NCBI GenBank assembly: GCA_024760905.1
Contig: CM045734.1
Span: forward strand, 36,034,564 to 36,098,563
Reading direction: 5' to 3'
Length of the DNA stretch: 64,000 nucleotides
Source of the DNA: Plotosus lineatus
Lineage: Eukaryota; Chordata; Actinopteri; Siluriformes; Plotosidae
In this document: piece by piece, positions 22,313 to 34,939 of the stretch
Layout of the letters: each line of letters opens with the position of its first letter
Numbering within the stretch: the first letter of the stretch is position 1
Notes under the pieces: generated by a model
The model's input: only the letters and a program-made list of their open reading frames with translations
The model's database searches: none
Told to the model about the DNA's origin: nothing
Position numbers and translations under genes: made by a program

Positions 22313-22640
22313 AGTGCCTGAGTCGTAGGACGACCATTGATGACCCGCCATGAAGGACAACACCCTGGTTATCATCTTCATGGAGGTTTTCTTGGCAGGA
22401 TTAGTGCAGTGGTTTGCCATTGCCTTCTGCACGATGTGAACCTACGGGCAATTTATAACAGCCACTTAACCTACTGTGCATGTCTTTGGATTGTGGGAGG
22501 AAACCAGAGCACCCGGAGGAAACCCACGCAAGCGCGGGGAGAACATGCAAACTCCACACAGAAACGCCCAGGCCGGGAATCGAACCCAGGCCTTCTTGCT
22601 GTGAGGCAAACGTGCTAACCACTACGTCACCGTGCCGCCC
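22313..22640 (-). mobile_element. SINE family S1, full copy
   Basis: The minus strand reads from ggcggcacggtgacgtagtg through cctgggttcgattcccggcc and tttgcatgttctccccgcgc to a tail with gatgataaccagggtg. It matches 6088-6427. Confidence 0.9.
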
Positions 22641-23815
22641 AATGTGTTAATATTGTAGTATTATTCAAATTTCCAGAATATGTTGTCAACTACAAAATCT
22701 TAGTTTCTGCATCCATTCTGATTGCATTGAAACTTTAACTACAGTGTGGAATTTGTACTGTTTACACACTAATGTAATAAAATTGGTCATTTTAATGAAC
22801 CACAATTTTTACACTTAAGGTTACATGTATAAGGCTCAGTGCTCATTCATTGAAGCTGCAATGAAATTGGTCCTTCTGTGCCAACTGCCCAACAATATTC
22901 TTATAATATAAGAGATTAATACCTGACAATATATATTATCAATGAAACATAATAAATGAGGACTGACACTGTGCTAGTTGACTATAGAAGCTAGTTTACT
23001 TCCATATTAGCTACACGACAGTACTATAGTGAGTATAGAACATATGTGTTTATTATGATTACCCATAAGTATCACTGTTAAATAATCTGTATACTAATGA
23101 ACCTGAGCATGAGCAGTCCAATAATAACAGGATGTGTGTTTATGGGTTTAGCTGTGTCTTGCACAGATTTTGTGAATTGAAAAACTTAAAATAAATGGAT
23201 ATTTTTTCTAAAAAAACAAAACAAAACAAAAAAAAAAAACAAAGAAAAAAAAAACATAATCTCAGTAAATTCCATTATCATAATTACGACAAGGAAGGCC
23301 AGAGCTAAGGCACTACAACTATAATCTTCAATGTGTCCTAGATTAATTTACATTTCTATGCATATCCTGTCAATTATTTATTTATTCACAGTCAGGACAC
23401 TATGAACAATCTGCTGTTTGGTAGTTGCTGAAGCCGATGGGATCCAGGGTGGATTTCTTCAGGATGGGAATAAGCTTTATTCCCTTGAATGCAATTGGTA
23501 CATGACTGGTTGTTATGAAGCCATTTATTGCAGCATTGATGGAGAGAAGGAGGTCTTGTAAGTTTGTTGGGAAGGGATTTGATCCAATGGGGAGGATATT
23601 GGAGGATAAGATGATATGCAGAAATGTCTTGCTAGATCAGAAAAAATATGTCGAAGAAGGGGAAGAAGACTGTATGTGTGTTGTAGGATTTGGGGTGTGA
23701 GTAAAAGTCTGGCAGATCTTTTTCATTCTTCCCATCATTAATGGTAGCAAAGGTTGGGAAAGTAAATTCTGGTTGATTAGGTAATAAAAAACATGTCCCG
23801 TAGACCTTACGTGAA
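22641..23815. other. No gene recognised
   Basis: AT-rich sequence with an A-rich run near 23210-23255. A 61-codon open frame at 23515 has no supporting signal. Confidence 0.55.
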
Positions 23816-23997
23816 TCTCATTCATTTATTTTCGTGGTGAGGCTGACGCCCATCTCAGCCAACCCTGAGTAAGGGTAGGGTACACCCTGAACAGCTCGTC
23901 AGACCAATGCAGGGCCGATACTCACACTTTGGCATGGTTGGGAACAGCCAGTTAGCCTACTGTTCATGTTTTTGGACTGTGGAAGGGAGCCAGAGTA
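23816..23997 (-). mobile_element. SINE with S1-like body and B-like tail
   Basis: The minus strand carries the S1 body motif (ccacagtccaaaaacatgaa) and, towards the left, an agggtgtaccctaccctta block as in family B. The two modules belong to different families elsewhere. Confidence 0.6.
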
Positions 23998-24150
23998 TTC
24001 ATTAATTTTCTGAAACACTTAATATTAATTAGGGTCGTGGGAAGGCTGGCGAAACTCTGGACGAAGGAAGAGTCCATCCTGGACAACTCACCAGGGTAGA
24101 AACACACTGATGGCTATGCAGCCCACTCTTGATGAAAGTCAGCAATGGTT
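23998..24150 (-). mobile_element. SINE family B 3' part
   Basis: The tail (cttaatattaattagggtcg) and part of the body (gaaagtcagcaatggttaac), reversed. Confidence 0.75.
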
Positions 24151-24169
24151 AACAGTAAGCTAATAGGCT

Positions 24170-24348
24170 GTCTCCAATCATCGCTAGATGTGTGTGTAAG
24201 TGTGAATGGTTGTGTGAGTGTTGGATCTGCGATGGCCTGGCGAGCTGTCCAGAATGTGCCCAGAAGCAGCTTAGATGGTGCCAGCCTCACCATGATCCTA
24301 ATTAGGATTACTGGCTTAAAAACATGAATGAATGAATAAAGTGACCAT
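24170..24348 (+). mobile_element. SINE 3' part with family B tail
   Basis: It reads ggcctggcgagctgtccaga, then gatcctaattaggattactg and (GAAT)n. The part before (gtgtgaatggttgtgtgagt) is S1/L2-like rather than the A/B body. Confidence 0.75.
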
Positions 24349-26025
24349 TCACGAGAAAATAGTCAAAGTGTTTTATCTTACATTTTCAGTTAATTTTATT
24401 TGAATTCAAATGTTTCCTGGCAAACAACCTCCACATATTCTTCGTATTTTTTATTTGTCTTTTTTTTTTTTCTTTTCAAATTTTTGGTTTTGCATCTGAT
24501 TACAATAACTAGACCATGTGATCAGAGGAATGATGTTGCACATGAACAATAACTTGGCAGTGCAACACTGATTTATAGAAAATGTAAATTTCCAAAATCA
24601 ATTGTTCAAAGTCACCTCAAGATGGCAATGTTTTCTAATATCAACACATCCAAAGCAGGGTCGTCGCCTCTCGTGTACAGGAGTAAGCTAGACATCCAGG
24701 AGATAATACTGTATTACATTTTTATTCAACATACCTGGTAAGTGAATGGGAACATTTGATCAATACTTGAGGGAACGTTATGCAATACCTTACTACAGTA
24801 CATAGAAAATCCACTTGTGATTAGCCATGCGAAAGATCCAATTGGGATTCACTGAAAATAATAAAATAATTACATCACATTGAACACAACTACAATTCAG
24901 CATTGATGATTTCATGAACATGAAAATGGTGCTGAAAAGAAGGTTGGCAGAATACGGGGGGGGGGGGGGGCATTGGTGGCACAGGGGGTGGGGCAGTGGG
25001 TTACTGATCCGAAGGTTGGATGTCAATGGATCCCTTAATTGCTCAGTTGTATAAAATTATATTTATAAATTGCTCTGGATATGGACGTCAGCCAAATGGC
25101 ATAGCTGTAAAAAAATAAAAATAAAAGGAAAAGATACACCCGAGCTTAATGCAAATAAATCAGATACGCATTTGGGGCATATGGTATCCCAGAAGTACAG
25201 TTGAGGATATTTTATACTTAGTTTTTGGATTTAAGGGTATTTTCTGCTTCTCAGACTAGCAGCAGGACCAATGACAAAGCTAAAATCTGTTCCCGCCCAC
25301 ACTGATATTGAGTGCAGACAGACCAGGGAAGGAATCACCTTCTAGTGGGTTCCTGACACCCAACCCCAGCCAGCACCACTGGTCAGAACAACATGCCTGC
25401 TCTGACTTTCCCTCTGGCTAGTCCTGCATGTGAGTCAGGAAACCCCTTAGCAGAGCCCCCCTTTTTGGCCTGCAATGCTGAAGCACAGAAGCAGAGCTGT
25501 TTTTCATCTGCTTTTTTTTATTATCACATCATGAATGAGATTAAAAGCATGATAACGTTTGGTGAACTTTGTTTAAACCATTGCATTTGATATTACCTGT
25601 CACTTCAGAAATAAATCAAATCTGTTCATGCTCACCCCACCCTTCTGTGGCTGACTAGATACTGGCGATAGAAACCACAAATTTATCTACATCTGCAGGC
25701 ACAAACCCACTAGAGGGAGTGGATGAGAATGGGATGAGGAGCAGTGTGGGGGCAGGGCTGTTGTATAACAAATACCTTCTGGATTCAGTTTTATGCTTCT
25801 ATAAACCAGTTGTCGAATCTAGTAAGGATTTAGGCCCATGACTTTATAAATATTCAGGTTTATGTGATCTTAAGGTTTCCGCGTTTTAGCTAGCTGACCA
25901 AAATAACGAGTATTATTATTAAGTTCACACTAATTAACCAAATGGAGACAGAAATTAAACTTATACTTTGACTGTATTTTGAATAGAAAACAATAATTCA
26001 ATAAAAATAAAAATAATAAATGAAT
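24349..26025. other. No gene recognised
   Basis: Non-coding by inspection; contains a 15-base G-run at 24957. No transposon end was assigned. Confidence 0.55.
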
Positions 26026-26027
26026 AC

Positions 26028-26111
26028 TGTACATTTACATTTACAGCATTTAGCAGACTCTCTTATCCAGAGCGACGTACAGAAGTGCTTTAAAGTCTCT
26101 ATCAGTGAATA
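26028..26111 (-). mobile_element. L2-like LINE 3' end, distal part
   Basis: The minus strand reads tacgtcgctctggataagag then gctaaatgctgtaaatg and an AAATGT repeat, the familiar 3' end of fish L2-like LINEs. It resumes at 26614 beyond a nested MITE. Confidence 0.7.
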
Positions 26112-26613
26112 CATGAATCCCTCACTTTCCACGGTTAATGGAAACCGAGATCCCCCACGACCGCCGAATTCCGCGAAGTAGGATCAACCCCCATGACTGA
26201 CATATACATACATGTATATGTGTATATAATATCAATAAATACATATCCAACACTATAAATGCTTATAATAACAATTAAACTTCCAAAAATAATGCATCAG
26301 ATGTAAATAAAATATAAATACACACACATACAGACACACATGCACGGACGCACACAGATGTGTGTACACACACTCAGATGTGCATCTTACGTATATAAAA
26401 ATGTAAGTAGTTTTGATGGGGGGTTTTGGGTTGTTTTTTGTTTTTGTTTGCGTTTTTTTTTTAAATAATTATGTTTGTTTTTCGACATTTTCCTTAACCC
26501 CCCCCCCTTATTCTTTTTTAATTTCCTTATTTTTTAATTCGATAAATATTTTTTTAAAAATGTGATGCACTGAAGCTGCATTAATTGAAGTGCGAAGTAG
26601 CGAGGAATCCCTG
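26112..26613 (+). mobile_element. Pogo-like MITE, complete, 502 bp
   Basis: The ends are catgaatccctcactttcca and the inverted form of gcgaagtagcgaggaatccctg, flanked by TA on both sides (26110-26111, 26614-26615). The interior is AT-rich with no coding. It splits an L2-like LINE end. Other copies: 2122, 36665, 47599, 56045. Confidence 0.85.
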
Positions 26614-26995
26614 TATATTCTTGTACTGGTGTGTTAGAACATAGACGAAGTCAGTCAAACTCAGATGGTAGGTGATGTGTGTTTTTTTTTTTTTTTTTTT
26701 TTTTTGTATACAGTGCTTAATCTAAGCACTGCTGATAAAGGTAAGTTTTCAGCCGTTGTTTGAAGATACTGTACACAGTGACTCAGCTGTCCGGATATCC
26801 AGAGAAGTTCATTCCACCATCTTGGAGCCAGAACAGAGAGGAGTTTAGATGCATTTTCCCCGTGTCCCTTGGTAAAGGGAGGGAACAGTCTCGCAGTGCT
26901 AAAGGATCTGAGCGAACACGGTGCAGTGCGAGGTGTGATAACTGCTGTGAGAGAGGAAGGTGCAAAGTGGTAGTCTATGGGCTTCAATTTTTTTG
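26614..26995 (-). pseudogene. L2-like LINE ORF2 C-terminus, decayed
   Basis: Read on the minus strand, pieces such as LAPRWWNELL, then FKQRLKTYL in another frame, match the WNxLPxxIR...FKxxLKTYLF ending of L2-type reverse transcriptase polyproteins. A poly-T run (26678-26705) and frameshifts break it. Confidence 0.6.
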
Positions 26996-27146
26996 TTGTT
27001 GTGGGTTTTAGTTTGGTTATTAATAAATATTTGTTTTTAATGTCTGTTTGGTTTTTGCTCGCTTCGATGAGCTAACATAATAATATGAACCCAAGCTTGC
27101 TGAACTTATTGGGTAAATAATTTAAAATAGCTATTTATATACACGT

Positions 27147-27435
27147 GGGGCTGGTGGCATAGTGGTTAGGGTGCTACGCTTATGATCGGGAGCTTAGACA
27201 CCAGTTAGGCCCTCACTGTGCTAAGACCCCTGGACAAGGTCTCAACCACAAGTGTGCCTCTGTTCACTCAGCAGTATAAATGGGCACCAGTAAAAATATA
27301 CTGGGAAGGTAACCTGTGATGGACTAGCGTCCCATCCAGGAGGAGTCGTACTCCTAGTCACTTCACGTTATGGAAACCGGGGATAAGCACTGGCCTGATG
27401 AGCCACTAGGCTCCAGTATAAGAAACCCAAAGCTA
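27147..27435 (+). mobile_element. SINE family C
   Basis: Head gggctggtggcatagtggtt, then gtgctaagacccctggacaa, cagtaaaaatatactgggaa and gatgagccactaggctc. The B box is degraded. Confidence 0.88.
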
Positions 27436-28949
27436 TTTATATATTTTATCCATGACAGGCATATCCGATGTTTTGCATTATCCAAGGTAAGAGCACTATG
27501 TAATAAGGGAACCTTTTGAAAATGCTCAGTCAGAGTTTATTACATACCATAAATGGAAGTAGACCACACTCCATACATTTAGGGGTTTTGCACTCAATTG
27601 AGGTTTAACTACACTGAAATACAAGACCTACAAACTTAACCAAGATGTAGAGAGAGAAAAACAACTTTACAAAAAAAAAAAAACGGATTCCTTATGCTAT
27701 GCATGAGGATCACCATCTTTGAAAACTGTCATCATGGAACCCAGCAACACATAAGAGCCCATTAGCATTAACCAGTAACCAGTAACCATAACCCTCCATA
27801 TTTAAATCTTAGTGCTATCCTGTGCAGCTTGAGTATGGTCAGAGCAACAGAATTTCTTGACCAACACTCAAACACTCCCCCACCCACACACACATTACAG
27901 TGTGTGCATACATTTCATTATCTGTAGGAGCATAGAGTTTGTGCTAGCATAGTTTATTTACTTGCTAACGTGTGTTTTAACTTACATTCTGCAGTGTCTA
28001 AAATGGCTATACTGTTTTTCAACATCTCAAGATAGAATGCCCATCTGTCCGCCTCATTTTTTTTTAGAGTTACCAATGTTAAACAGGTTCAGAGGATGCA
28101 TGCCTCTTCTTTGTGCTGCACCCTAGCCAATTTCTAACACAGGGAAAGCTGGATATTTCTTGCTGTCTGGTGGTACTTAGCTGATGTTGTCGGTATTCAT
28201 AAAGTCTGAGAGTCATAACGTCGTCTGTCCTTGTTACAGAAAAATTGTACACCTTGCAACACTGAGACAGCTCGAGCTCTGCTAGTAACTAAATATATAA
28301 CTATACTGTATATCAGTGACAATATTGTGTTCAGCTTGAACTGCCATGGAATGGTATGTTTTCAGTCGCTGTTTAAAACAGGACGAGCTTTATTCCTACT
28401 GCCATGGCATAAACATCGTCAGGCTAAACTCCCTGCTGAATTACAAAAGACAGATTCTCATCACATCAACAGAGGGCACTATCTATCTGGAGTTACAAAG
28501 CCTTTCATCCTTAAACACAAATCTAGGAGCATAGTCTCATTATTTAGATGGCCACCACAGATACCCTACTTACAGGACGTATCACAGAGTGTAGTGGTGA
28601 AATTACTTCGCCATAGGCAGCAATGAGACAGAGCCACCCACACTTTGCTAAAACAGGTTGGTTGTCCCTTTTCTTTTATTACATGACAAGATGGTGGCAA
28701 CTGAAGCTGAAAGGTGTGCACCACTGCACACTCTGAGTGCACCCTCTACTAATACGTATTACACTGAGAGTATGTGAGAATGGAGTTGCCCAAGGTTGGA
28801 TTTGACTGAAGGCACCGCCAACAACAATGTACTAAAACAAAGGGTGCGAAGGGTGACTCTGAGACTCATCCTACTTGTTCTGTAGCACTGTACTGTCTTG
28901 CTCTACCTTAGACAATTGACTGACTGACAACTGAGTGATGAGAGAGAGA
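27436..28949. other. No gene recognised
   Basis: A 131-codon open frame at 28231-28626 lacks known motifs and useful splice or start context, and is not called. Confidence 0.5.
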
Positions 28950-29287
28950 TTTCCTTTCGGACTTTTCCCTTTATCAGGGGTCGCCACAGTGAATGATTCG
29001 CATGTGTGATTTGGCAGAGGTTTTTACGTCGGATGCCCTTCCTGACACAACCCTTTAGCAAGGGACAGAAACACGCTTACAGCTTTGCAGCTACTCTTTA
29101 CGAAAGTCAGCAATGGTTCTTTTACATGAACCTCTCACCATAGACAGTGAGAGACACGGCCGGTCTTTGATAACCCAGTTAGCTGCACTGGGGGGACCGT
29201 GACAACCTTGTGGAGACTGGGACTCGAACCCTCAACCTTAGGATCAGTGATCCAGCGCCCTGTACCAGTAACCCACCACTGCCCCCA
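28950..29287 (-). mobile_element. SINE family A, full copy
   Basis: The LINE-like tail (cctttcggacttttcccttt, ggggtcgccacagtgaatga) is on the left, then the leader-like block (cgtcggatgcccttcctgac), body and tRNA-like head (ccaccactgcccc) on the right. Confidence 0.92.
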
Positions 29288-29729
29288 ACTGAATGATAAG
29301 TTACATAAATCTCTAAGACAGCACAAGTTTGAAGGATTATTTTTGCTTTACACTCAGACTCTTCAAGTATGCTCACAAACAGCAAGCAGCTCATATACCC
29401 GTTTATCTCCTTAATACAGTTGTGAGCTTGATGAAAGCAGCATTTTATACGAGGAAATTATTTTAAATGCTAGGGTTCCTAAACATGCCTAAATCTGTTA
29501 GCATCTCTGAAGATGCCCCTGTACCAACCCATACAATCTGCTGATTTCCAGCTGGTTGGGTAGGGAGAATTTCCCCTTACAATAAACCTTTCCTGATGTA
29601 CTGGTTGCCAGAAGATTCTGAAATGACCTTAAAACTGAGCCAGTCTTAACCTTAACTAAGTTTTACCCAAATTTTGACATTACAAGGAACTGTCAGTTTG
29701 CCGAAATGTTGATTGTTAAACTTTGTTGT

Positions 29730-30052
29730 GGTAGGGCAAGTCACTGAGGGGAAGTTTGACATTGTACCATGCAATGCTACCAATGCTCAGCTTAGTGAAT
29801 CAAAGTCTTCACAGGTGCCCGTGCAGCAGAGATGCATGGGGCGCAAAGCTCGAGTTGCCTCCACTTCCATCGCAGCACCCACCCACACATGTCCTGTGTG
29901 TGGGTGAGCATTTCGGGCTCGGATTGGCCTCATTGGCCACTTCCGGGCCCACAGCCAAGGATCAGAGATCTGTTATGAAGTCATGGTCATCTTCAAACTC
30001 GAAGGACGAACAACAACAACAGCAACAAAACCTGCCATGTTAACAACAAACA
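29730..30052 (+). pseudogene. Non-LTR retrotransposon C-terminal zinc finger, decayed
   Basis: One frame reads CMGRKARVASTS, THTCPVCG, a TGA stop where Arg is expected, then AFRARIGLIGHFRAHS and EVMVIFKLEGRTTTTA. This is a C2H2 finger (CPVCG-x12-HFRAH) of the kind ending several fish LINE polyproteins. The (ACA)n-coded Thr run before the end is also typical. The rest of the element is missing. Confidence 0.6.
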
Positions 30053-30130
30053 CTTAATTTCAACAATGAAGATTGTTGGTTTGCTCCTGTAGGTTGTGGG
30101 TTTGGAATCTTTACAAGTGTAATTGTTTGT

Positions 30131-30440
30131 ATGTGGCAATGGTGGCCCAGTGGTAGGGTGCTGACTAACTTACTGATCCGGAGGCTGGAGGGATGTTCAA
30201 GCCCCACTATCATCAAGTTGTCACTGCTGCCACCTCAGTGCGGCTAACTGGGTTATTGAAGGCCAGCCAGGTCCCTCACTCTCTGGAATGATTGGCATGT
30301 AAAACATAACAGTGCTGACTTTTGTAAAGTGTAGCCCAGTGGGTTGCTGTCAGCATGCTTCTGCCCTGCAATGGGCTGGTGAGCTATTCAGGGTGTACCC
30401 TGCTCTTTCCCAGAGTCAGCTAAGATGGGGGACCTTGTAT
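30131..30440 (+). mobile_element. SINE family B, tail incomplete
   Basis: Head ggcaatggtggcccagtggt with B box gttcaagccccac, body (gcggctaactgggttattga) and the B-specific agggtgtaccctgctctttc. The gaatg tail is absent. Confidence 0.85.
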
Positions 30441-31379
30441 ATACTATTGCACATACAGCTCTAGTTTTATTATCAAGTTGGAAATCTTGGAAAAAAAAAA
30501 AAAAGATTGTGACACAAAGTAATATCTCAGTATTTTTGAAGCTTATAGTATGAGCGGCTTACTATAACCTCTACATATCACAAATGTATGAATGAAATAT
30601 TTAAGCATCATCTAGAATGTAACTCTTGATGGAAATGCTGTTTTGTCATTGTGCATTTTGACTTTCCAAGGTGCAAATAGAAATAATTCAGATAAACAAA
30701 TATACATTTATATATCAACAGGGACAGAAGTTTTTCTTTTTAGCTGTATTATGGCTCTATAATACTATAAAGTCTCTAGACAATATGGCTCTAAACAAAA
30801 ATACTTTCCGAGCACAGCATGTAAACAATGCTGATTTTCAGCTACCACATTTACCCCTGCTGTGATTGGCAAGATGTTTCATGGTAAACATTGTTCTACA
30901 ATGGTTTGCGCACTCATTTCTGCACCAAATTCTATATTTGCTTAATGAATGATGTACACTTAGTTCAATATGTCTCGGTTCAGTTTTGCTCATTTTAACA
31001 TAAATGATATTCATTTTTTTTTCTTGTTTGAGATTTCACTGTATTTTTTTTTTTTTTTTTTAAATTATTTTTATTTTTAGCCCAAATGCTTGTGCAGTCC
31101 TTCCCCTCAAAAGCCGACTGGGACTACATTGGATTACGGTAATCATGAGATCAGCACCAGTTCACATGGTAAATGGGAATGGTTTTTGCACTGCTATCTG
31201 AAATCTAGGAGTGCATGGCTGTTTTCAGTGGATTTTTTTTCTTCTGTTTATGATTAACTAGAACTGTATATGTGATTGGACATAATGCTGGGACAGTGCC
31301 TCCATCTAGTGGCTACATGAATATAATGAGGTACACTGTGTATGTGTGAATATGTTTACACTTTCCCCTAAAATTGAGA
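30441..31379. other. No gene recognised
   Basis: AT-rich sequence with a poly-T run near 31047-31062. Confidence 0.6.
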
Positions 31380-31715
31380 TTTCCTTTTGGCTTTTTCCCC
31401 TTTATCAGGAGTCGCCACAGCGAATGATTCACACGTTTTTTAATTTGGCAGAAGTTTTTACGTTGAATGCCCTTCCTGACACAACTCTTTTTAGCAAGGG
31501 ACAGAAACACGCTGACGGCTTTGCAGCTACTCTTTACGAAAGTCAGCAATGGTTCTTTTACATTCCTCACACCATAGACAGTGAGAAACATGGCCTGCCT
31601 TTTATAACCCAGTTAGCTGCACTGGGGGGTGGGGGGGGGGGGGTGACGATAACCTTGTGGGGACTCGAACTCCCAACCTTAGGATCAGCAATCCAGCGCC
31701 CTATACCACTATTAT
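31380..31715 (-). mobile_element. SINE family A, full copy
   Basis: Left tail ccttttggctttttcccctt and gagtcgccacagcgaatgat, then leader-like block, body, a G-run at 31624 and a tRNA-like head. Confidence 0.92.
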
Positions 31716-32271
31716 TAGCACCCCGGGTTAAGATCTTTAGCTTCACCATAGGCAGTGAGAGACCGGCCTTTGCGTATATATGTGTATACTTATATATGAA
31801 AATGTCAACTGTTCCAGAGACATGGACATAAATATCCTTTTAAAATATTGTATTTGTGTGTGTTGTAAGGCCGGCATGTTTAGAGATGGCACTAATACGC
31901 TACTCTCCATGTTAATGTAGGCGGAATCACTTGAATCATGTTGCACGAAAGTTAAGCTGAGTTTAACTCTGCATTCTTCCTACTTCACATTGCTTGAGAA
32001 AATTTCCCTCTGCGTTGATAATTTCACTGGCGTTCATTAACTTTCTACTGTTGCTCATTGCTTCTTGTGTGAACACAATTTAAGAATCACCTTATAATAC
32101 AGTATATACATGAATGTCATAATGAATCAACACATCTTAGAACTGAATGAAAAGGTCTATGGAAATGACTACTGCACTTCCACTATTGGGAGCATGTCAT
32201 ATCACAGCTTTTTTATACTGTATTCGTATGAAAAGTTACTCTAACAAGAAACAGAGATGCCTGATGTGGCT
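31716..32271. other. No gene recognised
   Basis: It contains a second short fragment of SINE A body (ttcaccataggcagtgagag) at 31741, otherwise featureless. Confidence 0.5.
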
Positions 32272-32470
32272 TCATGTGAGCTTTCCTGTTGGGTTGCGTA
32301 CTTGGTTCTCCAGGGATAAGCAAAGTTCACAAAAGGTTGATCTGACAACAGTGAAGATGTCCACCTGCACCTTGCCAAACTTGTCCCAGCTTTGTAAAAC
32401 CATTTCTGGGTGCACTGCATCTCTGTGTTTTACTAGTAGCTGTTGCCACTGTGGGTAAAGCATACAGTCA
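32272..32470 (-). pseudogene. Retroelement pol fragment (DIRS/tyrosine-recombinase-type look)
   Basis: One frame reads VHPEMVLQSWDKFGKVQVDI followed by FTVVRSTFCELCLSLENQ. It resembles the VDLFASRxTTHCPLWFSL region of RT/RNase H in DIRS-like retroelements (core VD[LI]F). Only this patch remains; the start and ends are unclear. Confidence 0.4.
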
Positions 32471-32794
32471 CAGTGAGTCACAGTGTCCTGAGCAGCATCT
32501 GGTTTTACCTACACACTACAAAAACAAGTAATAGAAATAGTACAGAATGAAATACAGTCACATCATGTTTTGCCTATCATTTGCAATTTATACCATACAC
32601 CTTAAAATGAAATTTTGAAATGTATAATATTAGCACCATGGACAATATACTAGTAATTAAAAGCCTGACCTCGTCCCCTGTGTGTATCATTCACCTTTGA
32701 CACATCACTCAGCCTTCTGTGTATGTATGAATAGGTGTGATATGTGAATACTGTACTGTATATGTATAGTCTGTAAATGCATGAACATGTGAAT

Positions 32795-32812
32795 ATATAT
32801 ATATATATATAT
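32795..32812. repeat. (TA)n microsatellite beside LINE
   Basis: Eight TA units directly abutting the LINE 3' tail. Confidence 0.9.
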
Positions 32813-33898
32813 CTTCTTCTTCTTCTTTTCCTTTCGGCTGTTCCCTTCAGGGGTCGCCACAGCGAATCATCGGCCTCCATCTCACCCTATCCTTTGCATC
32901 TTCTTCTCTTACACCAACTACCTTCATGTCCTCCTTCACCACATCTGTGAATTGTCTCTTTGGTCTTCCTCTAGGCCTTCTGCCTGGTAGTTCCAACCTC
33001 AGCATCCTACTACCAATATACTCACTATCCCTCCTCTGTGTCATGTCCAAACCATCTCAATCTAACTTTGTCTCTAAAATCTCTTACATGTGCTGTCCCT
33101 CTGATATGCTCATTCCTGATCCTATCCATCCTCGTTACTCACAAAGAGAACCTCAACATTTTCATCTCTGCTACCTTCAGCTCTGCCTCCTCCTATCACA
33201 CATTACACCGGACACTTTTCTCCATCCATTCCAACCTGCCCGCACACGCTTCTTCACCTCTTTTCCACACTCTCCATTGCTCTGGATTGTTGAGCCTAAG
33301 TACTGTACTTAAAATCCTCCACCTTCCTTATCTCTGCTCCCTGTAACCTCACCGTTCCTCTTGGGTCCTTGTTGTTCACACACATGTATTCTGTCTTACT
33401 GAGGCTAACCTTCATTCCCCTTCTTTCCAGGGCATACCTCCACCTCTCTACATTTTCCTCCACTTGTTCTCTGCTCTCACTACAGATCACAATGTCATCT
33501 GCAAACATCATAGTTCATGGGGAAGCTTGTCTAACCTCGTCTGTCAGCCTGTCCATCACCATAGCAAACAAGAAGGAGCTCAGAGTTGACTCTTGATGCA
33601 GTCCTACCTCCACCTTGAACTCTTCTGTCACACCAACAGCACACCTCACCACTGTCTTACATCTCTCATACATGTCCTGCACCACTCTAACATACTTCTC
33701 TGCCACTCCAGACTTCCTCATGCAATACATAGTTCCTCTCTCGGCACCCTGATCTCCAGATCCACAAAGGCACAATGCAGCTCCATCTGACCTTCTCTGT
33801 ACTTCTCTATTAACATCCTAAAGGCAAACACTGCGTTTGTGGTGCTCTTTCTTGGCATGAAACCAAACTGTTGTTCACAAATGCTGACCTCTCTTAGT
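32813..33898 (-). mobile_element. RTE LINE, 5'-truncated 1.1-kb copy
   Basis: It begins with (CTT)n and cctttcggctgttcccttca (tail), and on the minus strand covers the RT from motif A-adjacent sequence through MMFADDIVICSESREQVEEN to the end. Frameshifts and stops scatter through it (open pieces at 33296-33511 and 33515-33775). Confidence 0.93.
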
Positions 33899-33968
33899 CT
33901 AGCTATATATACATAGGTTTGTATAGATGATGAAAATGATGAAATGTTGAGGTTGAATGAATGAAACA

Positions 33969-34317
33969 AGATGAAAATGTTGATGTTCTCTTTGGGACTA
34001 ACAAGGATCAGGAATGAGTACATCAGAGGGACAGCACATGTAAAAGGTTTTGGAGACAAAATCAGAGAGGCTAGATTGAGATGGTTTGGACATGTACAGA
34101 GGAGGGATAGTGAGTATATTGGTAGTAGGATGCTGAGGTTGGAACTACCAGGCAAAAGGCCTAGAGGAAGACCAAAGAGAAGATTTATGGATGTGGTGAA
34201 GGAGGACATGAAGGTAGTTGGTGTAAGAGAAGAAGATGCAGAGGACAGGGTGAGATGGAGGCAGATGATTCGCTGTGGCGACCCCTGAAGGGAACAGCCG
34301 AAAGGAAAAGAAGAAGA
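33969..34317 (+). mobile_element. RTE LINE, 3' 350 bp
   Basis: An open frame covers the last ~105 codons of the LINE ([29 protein letters not shown], then CGDP) and the tail aggaaaagaagaag. It lies 70 bp from the 5' end of the inverted copy at 32813-33898. Confidence 0.93.
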
Positions 34318-34939
34318 TAAAATTGTACAAGTTGAGCATACAGGAACGGCTTGTCATGTAATTATAAAACTGAGAAAATTATTTGAAAATTCATTTTGGG
34401 CAATTAAAATATATGCACATCATGTTTTTGAAGTCTTTATTTTTCGGTGATGTACTTAATATGTTTGGACTTTCAAAATTACCCCAAAAGATTGCAAATG
34501 AAGAATTGCAGACAGCCTGTTACTTGAAATTAGGAATGGAAAGCTATGGCTCAGTGAGGTTGTCATGAGATGGACTTCACCAGGGAGAAGAGACAGAAGC
34601 AGGTCTGAAACCACTTGGCAGAGGACAGTGATGACGCTGATATAAGAGATGGGTCTAACATGTGGGGAATTGTAGGCCAAAGTGCAGGATAGAGTTGAGT
34701 GGCGTATTTTTGTTGCAGCCTTATGTCAAGGACAGGACACAGAGGATGCGTGAGAATGTGATTTAATGTTAACATTTTACGAATGTTTCCAATAAATTGT
34801 TAGATTTTTAAATGAAATTCATTTTAAATTAAACTTTTTAATTTTTAAATTTAAATATAAACCAAAGGTGATGCATCTGGGATTCCGAGTGAAAGGTAAA
34901 TGCTTTCTAAGTACAGTAATTAACCTTTTTTGAAAACTG

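Noticed and set aside
28231..28626. 131-codon plus-strand frame
   Set aside because: No motif, no supporting splice or promoter signal; length is possible by chance in 64 kb.
33718..34209. 163-codon minus-strand frame mixing LINE-like pieces
   Set aside because: It runs from the antisense of one LINE copy into the sense of the inverted copy; a chance fusion of two insertions.
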